Assembly (NCBI RefSeq): GCF_024347615.1
Contig: NZ_AP025509.1
Coordinates: forward strand, 558,001-622,000
Direction: 5' to 3'
Length of the DNA: 64,000 nucleotides
Source: Vibrio splendidus
GTDB lineage: Bacteria > Pseudomonadota > Gammaproteobacteria > Enterobacterales > Vibrionaceae
The position numbers and the translations under genes were made by a program. Below are positions 1 to 9,563 of the stretch, in pieces (positions within the stretch are counted from its first letter, which is position 1; every line of letters starts with the position of its first letter). Below the pieces are notes generated by a model. It searched no databases. It saw only the letters and a program-made list of their open reading frames with translations, and was not told the origin of the DNA.

Positions 1-789
1 GAGCAAGGCTGGTCTTTGACTTATACAGACGCTGAGAACCAAAGCTGTCATCTAACGACCGACTACTTGATTAATGCAAGTGGCTTTGAGACGGGCATCG
101 TGGATGACTTTGTCGGTTCTAAGCAACAAAGGCTTGTTGAGTTCAAAGCCGCATACGTTACAGAGTGGCCGTATTCGCAAGAATGCAAGGAAGAGTGGCC
201 AGAGGTTATCTTCCATGGCCCGAGAGGCACACCGCAAGGCATGGCTCAGTTAACACCGTACGCTGATGGTGTATTCCAACTTCACGGTATGACAGAAGGG
301 ATTACTCTGTTTGAGGGTGGGCTTGTTTCATCGTCAACAGATTCATCACAGCCTCAGCTGCCTTCTAAGCTTCTTAAGAAAATCGTATCAGGTTGGAGTG
401 AAGAGCAGCTTGAATTAAGAACTCGCGCTGCGATAACGCATATGTCTCAGTTCATCCCAAGTTTTAGCTCTGCACTGGTAGGTGGTAAGCCTCTGTTCGG
501 AGCACAGCAGATTCCGGGAACCGATCCGAGCTTAAGAGCTTCAGACGTTTCATTCTGTGGTGATCGCTATGCTCGACTTGAAGTAGTCAAAGCCTCCTCA
601 ACCCTAGAGGCTGCACAAAAGGTCGCTGAGCATTGGTTTGATGTCGCAGAGTCAGTATCGATTGAAGATACACACTCAGTGACAATGTCACTTAATCTAA
701 GTGATATTGAGAATAGAGCGATAGATTTGACACAAGAACGTGGATACCCAGAAGCCCTTGCAAAGGTATCAGGCCAAGATCACGCTTAA
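1..789 (+). CDS. FAD-dependent oxidoreductase, C-terminal part (5' end outside window)
   Basis: The frame is open from the first base, so the true start lies upstream; about 262 residues are visible. The segment DYLINASGFETGIVDDF looks like the part of a DAO-type FAD oxidoreductase where the second nucleotide-binding strand closes onto the cofactor (the INASG pattern), and the C-terminal half has the mixed beta-strand character of the substrate domain. The N-terminal GxGxxG dinucleotide motif is not in the window, so assignment rests on weak signals. It converges on the 5-oxoprolinase operon but is not part of it. A MatP site lies inside the gene at 679-691. The substrate cannot be told. Confidence 0.6.
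   Translation, partial: EQGWSLTYTDAENQSCHLTTDYLINASGFETGIVDDFVGSKQQRLVEFKAAYVTEWPYSQECKEEWPEVIFHGPRGTPQGMAQLTPYADGVFQLHGMTEGITLFEGGLVSSSTDSSQPQLPSKLLKKIVSGWSEEQLELRTRAAITHMSQFIPSFSSALVGGKPLFGAQQIPGTDPSLRASDVSFCGDRYARLEVVKASSTLEAAQKVAEHWFDVAESVSIEDTHSVTMSLNLSDIENRAIDLTQERGYPEALAKVSGQDHA
679..691. promoter_or_regulatory. matS site (MatP binding), exact consensus
   Basis: The sequence GTGACAATGTCAC matches the Ter-macrodomain MatP consensus GTGACRNYGTCAC at every defined position. It lies inside the coding sequence of the FAD oxidoreductase. By chance about 0.015 such sites are expected in 64 kb, and this window has three. Confidence 0.75.
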
Positions 790-930
790 AATTGCGCTGA
801 TTCACCTAGCGTTTAAATCATGATGGCCTTACCAAAAAAATCTAGCTTGCTGCAAACAGTAAGTTGGATTTTTAGTTTATACGTCTTACTCATGTTCTTA
901 ATTTAAGTGGCTTTTATCTACAGGGGCGCA

Positions 931-1881
931 TCAATAGCCGAAAAACTGAGCCCATTGGCACCACACATCTTGTAATCCTAAGCGATCGCCTTTACTAAAC
1001 GAGACCTCATGTCCCGGTTTGGCTTGTGCTAAGCGCGGTAAATCGACTCTGGCGACACATCCAATCTTCGGATAGCCACCAATGGTCTGTCTGTCATTAA
1101 GCAACACGATAGGTTGCCCATCTTGGGGGATTTGAATCGCACCCAAGGCAATGCCTTCTGACAATAGCGAAATATAAGGTGAATCAACCGCTTCACCACT
1201 CAGTCGATAACCCATGCGATTTGAATTTTGGTCAACGTGATATTGTGCGTTATACAAAGTCTCTTTTGCTGACTCGGAGAACAGCTCGCTTTGATAGCCT
1301 TCAATCACTCGCAGGCTCACAGGTAGGTTGTAATTAGGCGTGTATCGAAAGGTGACACTCAACGCTTTAAACGGGCGAGAGAGTTTGTGTTGGGTAAACG
1401 CAATTTGTTGCCCTTGCTGGCATGGCTCTCCATCTTGCGTTAATCCACCAATCTTTTCACGAGTCACCGTAGAACAGCTATCAAGAGTTGATGGAACATC
1501 GAAGCCCCCCTTAACGGCTAAATACGCCCTTAGACCATTTTTAGGCAAACCAAATGAGAGAACTTGCCCCTTAAAAGCTTGAAAAGTACGCCAGTTCGAC
1601 TGTGGTTTGCCATCGAGCTTCGCTTGTAAATCGCCACCACATAATGCCATCTCACAATCAAAATCGATTCGTAACGCGCATTGCCCAAGCGTGATTTCCA
1701 ACGCCGCTTGGTTGACTGGGTTTCCGAGCAGGTGATTGGCCCAGCTATACGAGTAATCATCAACAGGACCACCTTGTGTTAATCCAAGATGAGCAACACC
1801 AAATCGTCCGAAATCTTGAATCAAACTCAACGGGCCGGGTTTAATCACTGTTAGTGTTGGTTTAGCGATTGTATTAACCAT
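931..1881 (-). CDS. pxpC: 5-oxoprolinase subunit C (PxpC, carboxyltransferase family)
   Basis: Subunit of the prokaryotic ATP-dependent 5-oxoprolinase, which opens 5-oxoproline (pyroglutamate) to glutamate in the cytosol. The family is the KipA / allophanate hydrolase subunit 2 type (biotin-dependent carboxyltransferase-like). Typical features are the N-terminal LIQDFGRFGVAHLGLTQGGP segment and the later PYISLLSEGIALGAIQIP and NDRQTIGGYPKIG segments. The in-frame GTG at 1896 would give 321 residues; ATG at 1881 is preferred because GGAG lies nine bases upstream, giving 316 residues, close to the usual 310. It overlaps the end of pxpB, which suggests translational coupling. Last gene of pxpABC. 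Confidence 0.9.
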   Translation of the reverse strand: MVNTIAKPTLTVIKPGPLSLIQDFGRFGVAHLGLTQGGPVDDYSYSWANHLLGNPVNQAALEITLGQCALRIDFDCEMALCGGDLQAKLDGKPQSNWRTFQAFKGQVLSFGLPKNGLRAYLAVKGGFDVPSTLDSCSTVTREKIGGLTQDGEPCQQGQQIAFTQHKLSRPFKALSVTFRYTPNYNLPVSLRVIEGYQSELFSESAKETLYNAQYHVDQNSNRMGYRLSGEAVDSPYISLLSEGIALGAIQIPQDGQPIVLLNDRQTIGGYPKIGCVARVDLPRLAQAKPGHEVSFSKGDRLGLQDVWCQWAQFFGY

Positions 1882-2641
1882 TAGCGACATCTCCACTAAT
1901 CTCCATAAGCCTAAGCTCTACAAATTCTTGTTTTGAAATCGCGATGAAACGGACCGCATCACCAACATTAAGTAGAGACAGCGGCGTTTGCGTGGTATCA
2001 GCGTTCTTTAATTGGCTGTGATCAAACAGTGCGAGTGGGCAATTGCCAATAATATTCCAACCGCCCGGTGAGTCCGAAGGATACACCGCCGTTTTCGTAT
2101 CCGCGATGGCGATGCTGCCTTTCGGTACACTTAAACGTGGGGTTGAATGACGAGGCAAAGCAAGCTCGTTGACCACATCAGACATAAACGCAAAGCCAGG
2201 CGTAAAACCAATGGCACTGACGCTGTATGTTTGTGAGGTGTGATGTTGAATGATTTCATCCAGCGTGATGCCTTTGGCTTGATATCGGTCTAAATCGAGT
2301 GCTGTTTCTGGTGAGTAATAAGCGGGAAGCTCGATAGTGTTACGCGTGTTACTAACGCTAGAGAAAGACGAAAGAGCGTGATTCAACAAATTATTGAGTT
2401 GTTCCATGAGCTGCTTTTCTGATATTCGATAAGGTAGGTAATCGACCAATATTGTTTGGTAAGCCGGCGTCACATTCATCAACACCGACGCTAAGTTTTG
2501 ACGAATAGCATCGGAAAAATGAGCCATGTACTGCGCATATTGAGCGCTAGATTGATTATTTGAAGGCGATAGCGTCAAGGTCACCAAAACGCTGCATTCT
2601 GCGACTGGCGCTATATTGAACTCAATTTGATTCGTCGTCAT
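1874..2641 (-). CDS. pxpB: 5-oxoprolinase subunit B (PxpB, KipI-like)
   Basis: Second subunit of the PxpABC 5-oxoprolinase; family of KipI / allophanate hydrolase subunit 1. The family core is visible in YSVSAIGFTPGFAFMSDV, PRHSTPRLSVPKGSIAIAD and YPSDSPGGWNIIGNCP. At 255 residues it is longer than the E. coli protein (about 218), with the extra length in the N-terminal half. ATG at 2641 has GGAAACG just upstream. The 3' end overlaps pxpC; 177 bp separate it from pxpA, with no obvious terminator. Confidence 0.9.
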   Translation of the reverse strand: MTTNQIEFNIAPVAECSVLVTLTLSPSNNQSSAQYAQYMAHFSDAIRQNLASVLMNVTPAYQTILVDYLPYRISEKQLMEQLNNLLNHALSSFSSVSNTRNTIELPAYYSPETALDLDRYQAKGITLDEIIQHHTSQTYSVSAIGFTPGFAFMSDVVNELALPRHSTPRLSVPKGSIAIADTKTAVYPSDSPGGWNIIGNCPLALFDHSQLKNADTTQTPLSLLNVGDAVRFIAISKQEFVELRLMEISGDVANG

Positions 2642-2818
2642 TTCGTTTCCATACGTTTGTTTGCCTTTGATTTACTTACTGCCTTTTATTTGCGTATTTG
2701 GCGTTTTTAACATCCGTGTCTAAACCAATACAAAGCGATTAGACCTTACGAGCAATTGGCTAGATGCTCGGTTAGGCGAGTGATAAGGCCATGCGCCATA
2801 CCAATCAAACGCTACATA

Positions 2819-3562
2819 CTAGTTAAAAGCATTAAGGTCTTGTCTGATTTTTCTAATTAATGCGATGGATTGGGGGTTATCACCATGAACACAGATGGTA
2901 TCGGCTTCAATAGGCAGTCTTTCACCTTCAATGGTCGTGACCGAACCGTAGTTAATGATTTGCATGACTTGGTTGTAGATGTCGTCTTGATTGACGTAAA
3001 CAGAGCCTTTTTGAGTTCGCGGCGATAACTGCCCATTATTCAAGTACGCACGGTCGGCAAACGCTTCAAACAATAGGGGTAAGTCATGATCGTCAGCAAT
3101 ATCTAAATACTGCTGATTGTCTGATGAAGAGAGAATCATTAAGGGGATGTTAAATTCAGCGACGGCTTGGGCTACCGCATTAAACACATCAATGTTCGCC
3201 ATCATATCGTTGTAAAGGGCGCCATGAGGTTTCACATAGCCAACAGATGCATGGTGATATCGGCAAAGGGCTTGTAGTGCACCGACTTGATAACAAACCA
3301 GTTCACTGATCTCGTCCATGGTATGAGGAATAGAACGGCGACCAAACCCAACCAAATCTTGATAACCAGGGTGAGCACCAATTTGAGTGTGATAGTGCTG
3401 CGCCAGTTTTATGGTTTTGGACATAACGTGCGGATCAGACGCGTGAAAGCCACAAGCGATGTTTGCCATATCGACCCATTCCATGACCGACTCATCATCG
3501 CCCATCTTCCAATTGCCGAAACTTTCTCCCATGTCGCAATTAAGCAAAATCTTCGTTGTCAC
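2819..3562 (-). CDS. pxpA: 5-oxoprolinase subunit A (PxpA, LamB/YcsF family)
   Basis: First gene of the 5-oxoprolinase operon. The LamB/YcsF polysaccharide-deacetylase-like fold shows in the N-terminal LLNCDMGESFGNWKMGDD, then NIACGFHASDP, QIGAHPGYQDLVGFGRR and GYVKPHGALYNDM, with the late motif TICVHGDNP. The length of 247 residues is normal. Together with PxpB and PxpC it scavenges 5-oxoproline, a damage product of glutamine and glutathione metabolism. It is transcribed leftward, divergent from the TonB receptor operon across about 170 bp. Confidence 0.92.
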   Translation of the reverse strand: MTTKILLNCDMGESFGNWKMGDDESVMEWVDMANIACGFHASDPHVMSKTIKLAQHYHTQIGAHPGYQDLVGFGRRSIPHTMDEISELVCYQVGALQALCRYHHASVGYVKPHGALYNDMMANIDVFNAVAQAVAEFNIPLMILSSSDNQQYLDIADDHDLPLLFEAFADRAYLNNGQLSPRTQKGSVYVNQDDIYNQVMQIINYGSVTTIEGERLPIEADTICVHGDNPQSIALIRKIRQDLNAFN

Positions 3563-3732
3563 GTGGTGCTAATCCTTTACGTTGAGGTAAGTAATGACGG
3601 TCTTATAAATGCCATAAATAAACAGTGACCTGACTCAAACTTTCGACACCGAAAATTTACCAGTATGGCATTTCATATATAGTTGAACTATTGATTAAAG
3701 GATTAATATCTATCTGTATATTAGGTGAGCAC

Positions 3733-5796
3733 ATGATATCGCGCCAGGTTTGCTTAGGACTAGCATTAACGACACCTGTTTTTGTAGCTGCTCAAGAAAA
3801 CTCTTTAGACCAACTCATGTCGATGAGCCTTGAAGAGTTGTCTATGTTAGATGTTGAAATGGAAACGGCTTCGAAAGTGACACAAAAACTTACCGACATT
3901 CCCTCATCGGTTTATGTACTTTCTAATGAGCGAATTCAACGCAGTGGGGCTAAAACCATTGCTGAAGTGCTGACGCTAGTACCCGGCCTCAAAGTGACCA
4001 AGTTTAACGAGACCTCGTGGTTTGTTTCGACGCGCGGCTTTCATGATGGGCTGTATAACAAAATGCTCGTGATGATCGATGGACGAAGCTTATTTAGCCC
4101 AGTGTATGGCGGCACGTATTGGAGCGATGTTGACTATATACTTGCCGATATCGAACGCATCGAAGTATTAAAAGGCCCCGGAGGAACGATTTGGGGAGGC
4201 AATGCGGTTAATGGTGTGGTGAATATCATTACTAAGTCTGCCAATGATACTCAAGGGACGTATCTCTCTGGTGTCGCCTCTAATACTGATAATTACGAGT
4301 TTAGTGTTCGTCAGGGTTTAAGCCTGAATGACGATGTGAATGCGCGTGCATTCTATAAGTACCGAGAAGAACCCACGTATCGCACAAACGAATCTGAAAA
4401 ATGGAAAGCGCAAACAGCTGGGATGGTGTTTCAACCAAGTAATGCCGAAGAAAGTTGGTCATTACGTATTGGTGGTGAGAAAAGCTTTTATGAGTCGGAA
4501 CTCTATACGTTCCAATATGATAACTCAGGCTCTTTTGTCGGTTCACAAGCCAATGATTTTGATAACAAGAGCCAATCTGTTTATGTCCAATTCAACGACT
4601 CTCGCCATTTTGATGAAAGTTCGACACTCTCATATTCGCTATGGGGTGAATATAATGAGGATAATGCCCCAGACGCCCCTGGAAGTTATTCCACAATCGA
4701 TTTTGACTCGACCTATATCAACCAGCTATCTGCAAAGCATCAGATGACACTCGGTGGTGGCCTGCGATATATGTATCTTGATTTCTCGTCTAGCCAAGTT
4801 TCGGACGTTGATTGGTACAATCCCGATTACGAAGGTCGAGCCTACAATATCCAATCTGCCAACGATTATATTGCGAACGCTTTTATACAGTCTCAAATTC
4901 AAATGACGGAAGCGCTATCGATTACTATTGGTGCCAAGGTTGAACACTTTACACAGAATGACTCAACAGAACTTTCACCTCAACTGCGTGGCTTATATAA
5001 GTTAACTCAACGTCACTCCGTGTGGGCGGGGCTTAGCCGTGCGGTTGTTGCACCATCTTATATGGATTCAAATTCTACATACTACTTCAACAGTTATAAC
5101 ACCGATTCAAACGACAGTTATCTGGATGTCTATAAATCAAACTCAAACCTTGAAATAGAGGACGTCATAACGGCTGAAATGGGGTATCGCTACTCTAACA
5201 ATTCAAATTTCGAGCTCGATGCAACAATCTACCTGAGTGAACATGACAATCTTCGCTTCCACAGCTATGACCCGAATGATATCCCCGCCAATCATATCTA
5301 TGTCGGCGCATTATCTGATGATTATAAAGCGAAAACCTATGGCTTAGAGTTAGGCGCAAGTTATCAAATTACAGAAGATCTCACCAGTTACCTTAGTTAT
5401 GCCTATTCAACGTTAGAAGGCGAAAACAAGGGTGATGACCCTAAATCTAGCCCACAAACTGGCGTCTATCATGACATTGATAATGAACATTTAGCCACGG
5501 CACAGTTGATGTGGAATATCACCGATAGCTGGCAATTCGATGTTATCGGCCAATACATTAATGTGAATTACCCAGACTATTGGATAGCAGGCGATGGCAC
5601 TCAATACGAATGGCAATCTTACCCACATGAAATAACCTTTGATGCACGTCTTGCATGGAAAAAATCATCCGCAGCACCTTTAATTGAAGTGGTCGTTGAA
5701 AACATTGGTAAGAGTGACGGCTATCAAGCTGAATTCACGTCTGAGAAAAGTGTCAACCAAGAGTCTGTATATGTGAGGGTCTCTCATGAATTCTAA
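3733..5796 (+). CDS. TonB-dependent outer-membrane receptor (first gene of a YfiR/diguanylate cyclase operon)
   Basis: Outer-membrane gated channel with an N-terminal plug and a 22-strand barrel. A signal peptide (MISRQVCLGLALTTPVFVAA) is followed by a plug with typical blocks: SSVYVLSNERIQRSGAKTI, STRGF, MLVMIDGRSLFSPVYGGTYW, and RIEVLKGPGGTIWGGNAVNGVVNIITK. The barrel ends in the terminal aromatic YVRVSHEF. An upstream TTG could extend the frame, but ATG at 3733 has AGGTGAG at good spacing and starts the signal peptide exactly. The gene overlaps the YfiR-like gene by 11 bp, so a ligand captured here could feed a periplasmic c-di-GMP switch. The ligand is unknown; the plug is of the cobalamin/siderophore-receptor kind. 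Confidence 0.88.
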   Translation: MISRQVCLGLALTTPVFVAAQENSLDQLMSMSLEELSMLDVEMETASKVTQKLTDIPSSVYVLSNERIQRSGAKTIAEVLTLVPGLKVTKFNETSWFVSTRGFHDGLYNKMLVMIDGRSLFSPVYGGTYWSDVDYILADIERIEVLKGPGGTIWGGNAVNGVVNIITKSANDTQGTYLSGVASNTDNYEFSVRQGLSLNDDVNARAFYKYREEPTYRTNESEKWKAQTAGMVFQPSNAEESWSLRIGGEKSFYESELYTFQYDNSGSFVGSQANDFDNKSQSVYVQFNDSRHFDESSTLSYSLWGEYNEDNAPDAPGSYSTIDFDSTYINQLSAKHQMTLGGGLRYMYLDFSSSQVSDVDWYNPDYEGRAYNIQSANDYIANAFIQSQIQMTEALSITIGAKVEHFTQNDSTELSPQLRGLYKLTQRHSVWAGLSRAVVAPSYMDSNSTYYFNSYNTDSNDSYLDVYKSNSNLEIEDVITAEMGYRYSNNSNFELDATIYLSEHDNLRFHSYDPNDIPANHIYVGALSDDYKAKTYGLELGASYQITEDLTSYLSYAYSTLEGENKGDDPKSSPQTGVYHDIDNEHLATAQLMWNITDSWQFDVIGQYINVNYPDYWIAGDGTQYEWQSYPHEITFDARLAWKKSSAAPLIEVVVENIGKSDGYQAEFTSEKSVNQESVYVRVSHEF

Positions 5797-6322
5797 GTGG
5801 CTCAAGCACCGTATTAAGCTTGGTTTTACTAAACTCAGCCTTGCCACGTTAGCTATGTTTATTATGCCTTTGAATACATCGGCGGCTAGTTTCAAGCCTT
5901 ATGAAGTGAAAGCGGTGTACCTTTTTAGAATTGCCAACTTTATTCGTTGGAACGACGAAAGCACCATGAATACGGTTAACTTCTGTGTGATTGGCGATGA
6001 GAAGGTAAGCAAAGCACTGACGTCGATTACACAAGGAAAATCTATTCGTTCTCACGCTATTCAAGTACATCAATTGGTGACTCCTAAGTGTGATATCACT
6101 TATCTATCTGATCTCGATAATGATGAATTTAGCCGTAAAGCCCACTCACCACATACTGTGACGATTAGCGATATCCCAAACTTTACGGACATGGGAGGAG
6201 TCATTGAGCTAACGCACATCGATAATAAGCTAAAGCCTAAGATCAACTTAGTGAATGCAAGGCGCGGTGAATACGTCATCGGCTCAAACCTATTACGAAT
6301 CGCTATAGTGGAGGGCCAATAA
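5786..6322 (+). CDS. YfiR-family periplasmic regulator
   Basis: Of 178 residues, the first 33 or so form a signal peptide (hydrophobic stretch LSLATLAMFIMPL, then NTSAAS). The mature part begins with the family hallmark FKPYEVKAVYLFRIANFIRW and ends with NLVNARRGEYVIGSNLLRIA. In Pseudomonas, YfiR binds and represses the membrane diguanylate cyclase YfiN in the periplasm. Here the next gene, whose start codon overlaps this stop (TAATG at 6320), is a two-membrane-segment diguanylate cyclase, so the partner relation is likely. The usual lipoprotein YfiB is absent and a TonB receptor takes its place in the operon. Confidence 0.85.
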   Translation: MNSKWLKHRIKLGFTKLSLATLAMFIMPLNTSAASFKPYEVKAVYLFRIANFIRWNDESTMNTVNFCVIGDEKVSKALTSITQGKSIRSHAIQVHQLVTPKCDITYLSDLDNDEFSRKAHSPHTVTISDIPNFTDMGGVIELTHIDNKLKPKINLVNARRGEYVIGSNLLRIAIVEGQ

Positions 6323-8295
6323 TGTTGTCTTTCATTAATAATTTATCGATTAAAAACAAGCTGATATTACCGATTGTCATCTTCATCGCGGTTACTTTTG
6401 TGACGATTCAATCAGTTAATTACACTGTCACTTTTGAGAGAGAAAAAGAGAGTCTTATTCAGCGAGTTAAAGTGTTAGCACAAGGTGTTGCCTATAACCT
6501 ACAAGCCGCGATTCTATTTGAGGATAAATCTTCGGCTCAGGAGATTTTGTCAGCCTTCGTTGCGGATCAAGATATCGTCAGGGTGAAGCTCTATGACATT
6601 AACGAACAGCTTTTTGCGAGTTATCAAGTCAGTAATACGCTGGTTCCAAGGCCGAATACAGATGAATTAAATGACATCGCGGATCATCAATTTGCCATCT
6701 CCGAGGATTTCATCTTTTTGCTTGTTCCGGTGACGCTAGATGACGCTGTGATCGCTAACTTGAGAGTGACAATATCAAAAGAGACGTTTAATGCGATCTT
6801 AACGAATATTTTCAAGGTTGCGGCCGTCTACTTGCTGTTTCTGGTGATCTTAGGCGGGGGATTGGTCAAATTGGTTCAACGCTTAATTATCGATCCAATG
6901 TTTGACCTTAATGAGGCGATGCAAGCCTTTGTTGAACGTCGTTCAGAACAACCAAAATTAGTCGCAACGAACCACGATGAGATAGGGGATCTGGTTAGAG
7001 CTTTTAATACCATGCTCGAAAGACTTCAACATCGTGACAACCAAATCAATTTTACGCTAGATAAACTACAAGAAGAAAAGTCGTTTGCGAATGAGGTAAT
7101 TGAAACTGTTCAGCACTCGTTGTTGGTAGCCGATGAAAAAGGGTTCATCGTTCATGCGAACGCTGCCACTCGTGACATTTTTAAGTGTACCGAAGCGTTT
7201 CTTGAAAATTTATTGATCCAAGAGTTGATCGCAACAAAGCAAACTGGGTTCTTACAAGAGGTTATCGACGCTAATATTGAGCTGAATGACGAACTACTCG
7301 AAACCACCGATCTCTTTAACTCAAAACGCTGGCTTCGTGTGAGCAGCCGTTCGTTGTCAAAGCACGGTCGTATTCTTTATGCAATCCAAGATGTCACGGG
7401 GATAGAAACGGCCATGAGTCGCCAGCGTATAGCCGCGGGTGTTTTTGAGAACAGTAAAGACGGCTTAATCGTACTGAATTCATCCAACGTAATTACCATG
7501 GTTAATCCAGCGGTCACTCAACTTCTCGGTTATCACGCCGATCTGCTGGTGGGCAAAACACCATTTGACGTTTTTTCTTGGCAACAGTTTTCATCCCTAA
7601 TGCCGACAATTCGCAGTTCATTGGAAAATTATGGGCAGTGGCAAGGCGAGGTATGGGAGAAGAGTGCATCTGGCACTTTGGTTCCAATGTTTGTAAAAGT
7701 GAATCGAGTTTCGTCAGACAACGAGAAAGACGAGTTTGATATGGTACTCACACTGTCTGATTTATCTAATGTCAAAGAGATGGAAAGGCTTGAACACTTG
7801 GCTCATCACGACGCATTAACGGGTTTGGCCAACAGAGCTCAGCTGTATAAGGTGATGGATGATGTCGTCACCTCTAGCCATTATTCTAATCAGCATTTTG
7901 CGGTTATCTACTTGGATCTCGATGGCTTTAAACACGTTAACGATAACTATGGACACGATGCGGGCGACGAAATCCTCAAAGAAGTATCGAGCCGGTTGCT
8001 ATCTCAAGTTCGTGCAGGAGATTTGGTAGCACGTTTGTCGGGTGATGAATTTGTTCTTATTATTAAACAGACCAACAAAGTCTTGTTAGCAAAGTTAGCG
8101 GAGCGACTGTTGGAGCTGATCGGGCAAGAGGTGACCCATAAACAGCGTTCGCTTCATGTTGGAGCGAGCTTGGGCATACACTTAGTTGATGGTTCAGAGC
8201 GTGATATAGACGTGATTCTAAAGGTTGCCGATGAGGCGATGTACCAAGCAAAACGCAAAGGAAAAGGTCAATTTGTGTTCTCTCGTGATAGTTAA
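6322..8295 (+). CDS. membrane diguanylate cyclase, YfiN-like (periplasmic sensor-HAMP-PAS-GGDEF)
   Basis: A 657-residue inner-membrane protein. One membrane segment lies near residues 13-34, a CHASE8-like periplasmic domain follows, and a second segment around 165-183 (VAAVYLLFLVILGGGLVKL) leads into HAMP. Two PAS-like regions come next, then the GGDEF domain from about 490. The active-site loop is SGDEF at 573-577, a variant often still active; RAGD at 564-567 fits the product-inhibition I-site RxxD. It makes c-di-GMP from two GTP. Coupled to the YfiR-like gene by TAATG, it is probably restrained by that protein until a periplasmic or receptor-derived signal arrives. Confidence 0.88.
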   Translation: MLSFINNLSIKNKLILPIVIFIAVTFVTIQSVNYTVTFEREKESLIQRVKVLAQGVAYNLQAAILFEDKSSAQEILSAFVADQDIVRVKLYDINEQLFASYQVSNTLVPRPNTDELNDIADHQFAISEDFIFLLVPVTLDDAVIANLRVTISKETFNAILTNIFKVAAVYLLFLVILGGGLVKLVQRLIIDPMFDLNEAMQAFVERRSEQPKLVATNHDEIGDLVRAFNTMLERLQHRDNQINFTLDKLQEEKSFANEVIETVQHSLLVADEKGFIVHANAATRDIFKCTEAFLENLLIQELIATKQTGFLQEVIDANIELNDELLETTDLFNSKRWLRVSSRSLSKHGRILYAIQDVTGIETAMSRQRIAAGVFENSKDGLIVLNSSNVITMVNPAVTQLLGYHADLLVGKTPFDVFSWQQFSSLMPTIRSSLENYGQWQGEVWEKSASGTLVPMFVKVNRVSSDNEKDEFDMVLTLSDLSNVKEMERLEHLAHHDALTGLANRAQLYKVMDDVVTSSHYSNQHFAVIYLDLDGFKHVNDNYGHDAGDEILKEVSSRLLSQVRAGDLVARLSGDEFVLIIKQTNKVLLAKLAERLLELIGQEVTHKQRSLHVGASLGIHLVDGSERDIDVILKVADEAMYQAKRKGKGQFVFSRDS

Positions 8296-8380
8296 TAGCC
8301 GTAGGCGTTTGTGACCTCTACCTAAGTTGTTGTATCATAAGTGATAGGTTGAATATTTTTAATTAAAAGGTCTGCTAAAC

Positions 8381-9394
8381 ATGAATGTTTTAGTTACAGG
8401 TGGCATGGGTTACATCGGTAGCCATACAAGTATCCAGATGATCAACGCAGGAATGACACCTGTACTTTTTGATAGCTTGTATAACAGTAAACCAAGCGTT
8501 CTAGAGCGTATCGAAAAAGTATCTGGTGTTCGCCCTAATTTCATTGAAGGTGACGTTCGTGATAAAGCGCTTTTGACTGAAACCATGAAGCAACACAACA
8601 TTGAAGCAGTTATTCATTTCGCTGGCCTAAAGGCGGTTGGTGAATCTGTGGCTAAGCCTCTTGAATACTATGACAATAACGTCAACGGCACGTTAGTCCT
8701 TGTTGATGCAATGCGTGACGCTGGTGTGAAAACCTTAGTATTCAGCTCTTCAGCAACGGTCTACGGCGATCCTGCGAGTGTGCCTATCACCGAAGATTTT
8801 CCAACAAGCGCAACCAATCCTTACGGTCGTAGTAAGCTAATGGTTGAAGAGTGCTTAACCGATTTCCAAAAAGCCAATCCAGATTGGAGCATTACGCTGC
8901 TGCGTTACTTTAACCCAGTAGGTTCACACCCAAGTGGTGAGCTAGGTGAAGACCCGCAAGGTATTCCAAATAACCTAATGCCATTTGTCTCTCAAGTAGC
9001 CGTGGGCCGCCGTGAATTCCTATCGGTATTTGGTAGCGATTATCCAACAAAAGACGGGACTGGTGTTCGTGATTACATCCACGTCATGGATCTGTCTGAT
9101 GGCCACATCGCAGCGCTTGAAAAAGTAGGGCGTAAAGACGGTCTTCATATCTACAACCTTGGCACTGGTAACGGTTCGAGTGTATTAGATATGGTTAAAG
9201 CGTTCGAGAAAGCGAGCGGTAAACAAGTCCCTTATAAACTGGTCGATCGTCGCCCAGGTGATATTGCAGAATGTTGGGCAGACCCTGCTAAAGCTCAGAA
9301 AGAGCTCGGCTGGAATGCGACGCGTACATTGACTGAAATGACGGAAGATACATGGCGCTGGCAGTCAACGAATCCTAATGGTTTCCCTGGCTGA
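8381..9394 (+). CDS. galE: UDP-glucose 4-epimerase GalE
   Basis: Interconverts UDP-glucose and UDP-galactose in the cytosol, supplying galactose for LPS, capsule and exopolysaccharide. The short-chain dehydrogenase fold starts with VTGGMGYIGSH (NAD-binding GxxGxxG). The catalytic serine lies in FSSSATVYGDP and the YxxxK pair in NPYGRSKLMVEE. GDVRD and HFAGLKAVGESV are also typical. Its 337 residues are the family length. It is monocistronic: a strong hairpin terminator follows at 9424. Confidence 0.95.
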   Translation: MNVLVTGGMGYIGSHTSIQMINAGMTPVLFDSLYNSKPSVLERIEKVSGVRPNFIEGDVRDKALLTETMKQHNIEAVIHFAGLKAVGESVAKPLEYYDNNVNGTLVLVDAMRDAGVKTLVFSSSATVYGDPASVPITEDFPTSATNPYGRSKLMVEECLTDFQKANPDWSITLLRYFNPVGSHPSGELGEDPQGIPNNLMPFVSQVAVGRREFLSVFGSDYPTKDGTGVRDYIHVMDLSDGHIAALEKVGRKDGLHIYNLGTGNGSSVLDMVKAFEKASGKQVPYKLVDRRPGDIAECWADPAKAQKELGWNATRTLTEMTEDTWRWQSTNPNGFPG

Positions 9395-9423
9395 TCTAGT
9401 CGTTTCATGAATGATTAATATAC

Positions 9424-9450
9424 AAAAAGATGCTTTAGGGCATCTTTTTT
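9424..9450 (+). terminator. rho-independent terminator after galE
   Basis: Inverted repeat AAAAGATGC / GCATCTTTT with a short loop, running into six T, 30 bp after the galE stop. Confidence 0.85.
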
Positions 9451-9563
9451 GATCTAAATCGAATAAAAAGTGAATTAGTGGTTAAAAAGTATCATTCTGT
9501 ATCGGTTGTTGTTATCATGCTCGCGAATTATATGTTTAATGTTAATTTTCTTTGGAGTTAATC

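Noticed and set aside
1340..1582. Rightward open frame inside pxpC
   Set aside because: Antisense shadow of a strongly supported gene, without its own start signals; the same applies to many similar frames opposite hutA, pat, pntA and nrdD.
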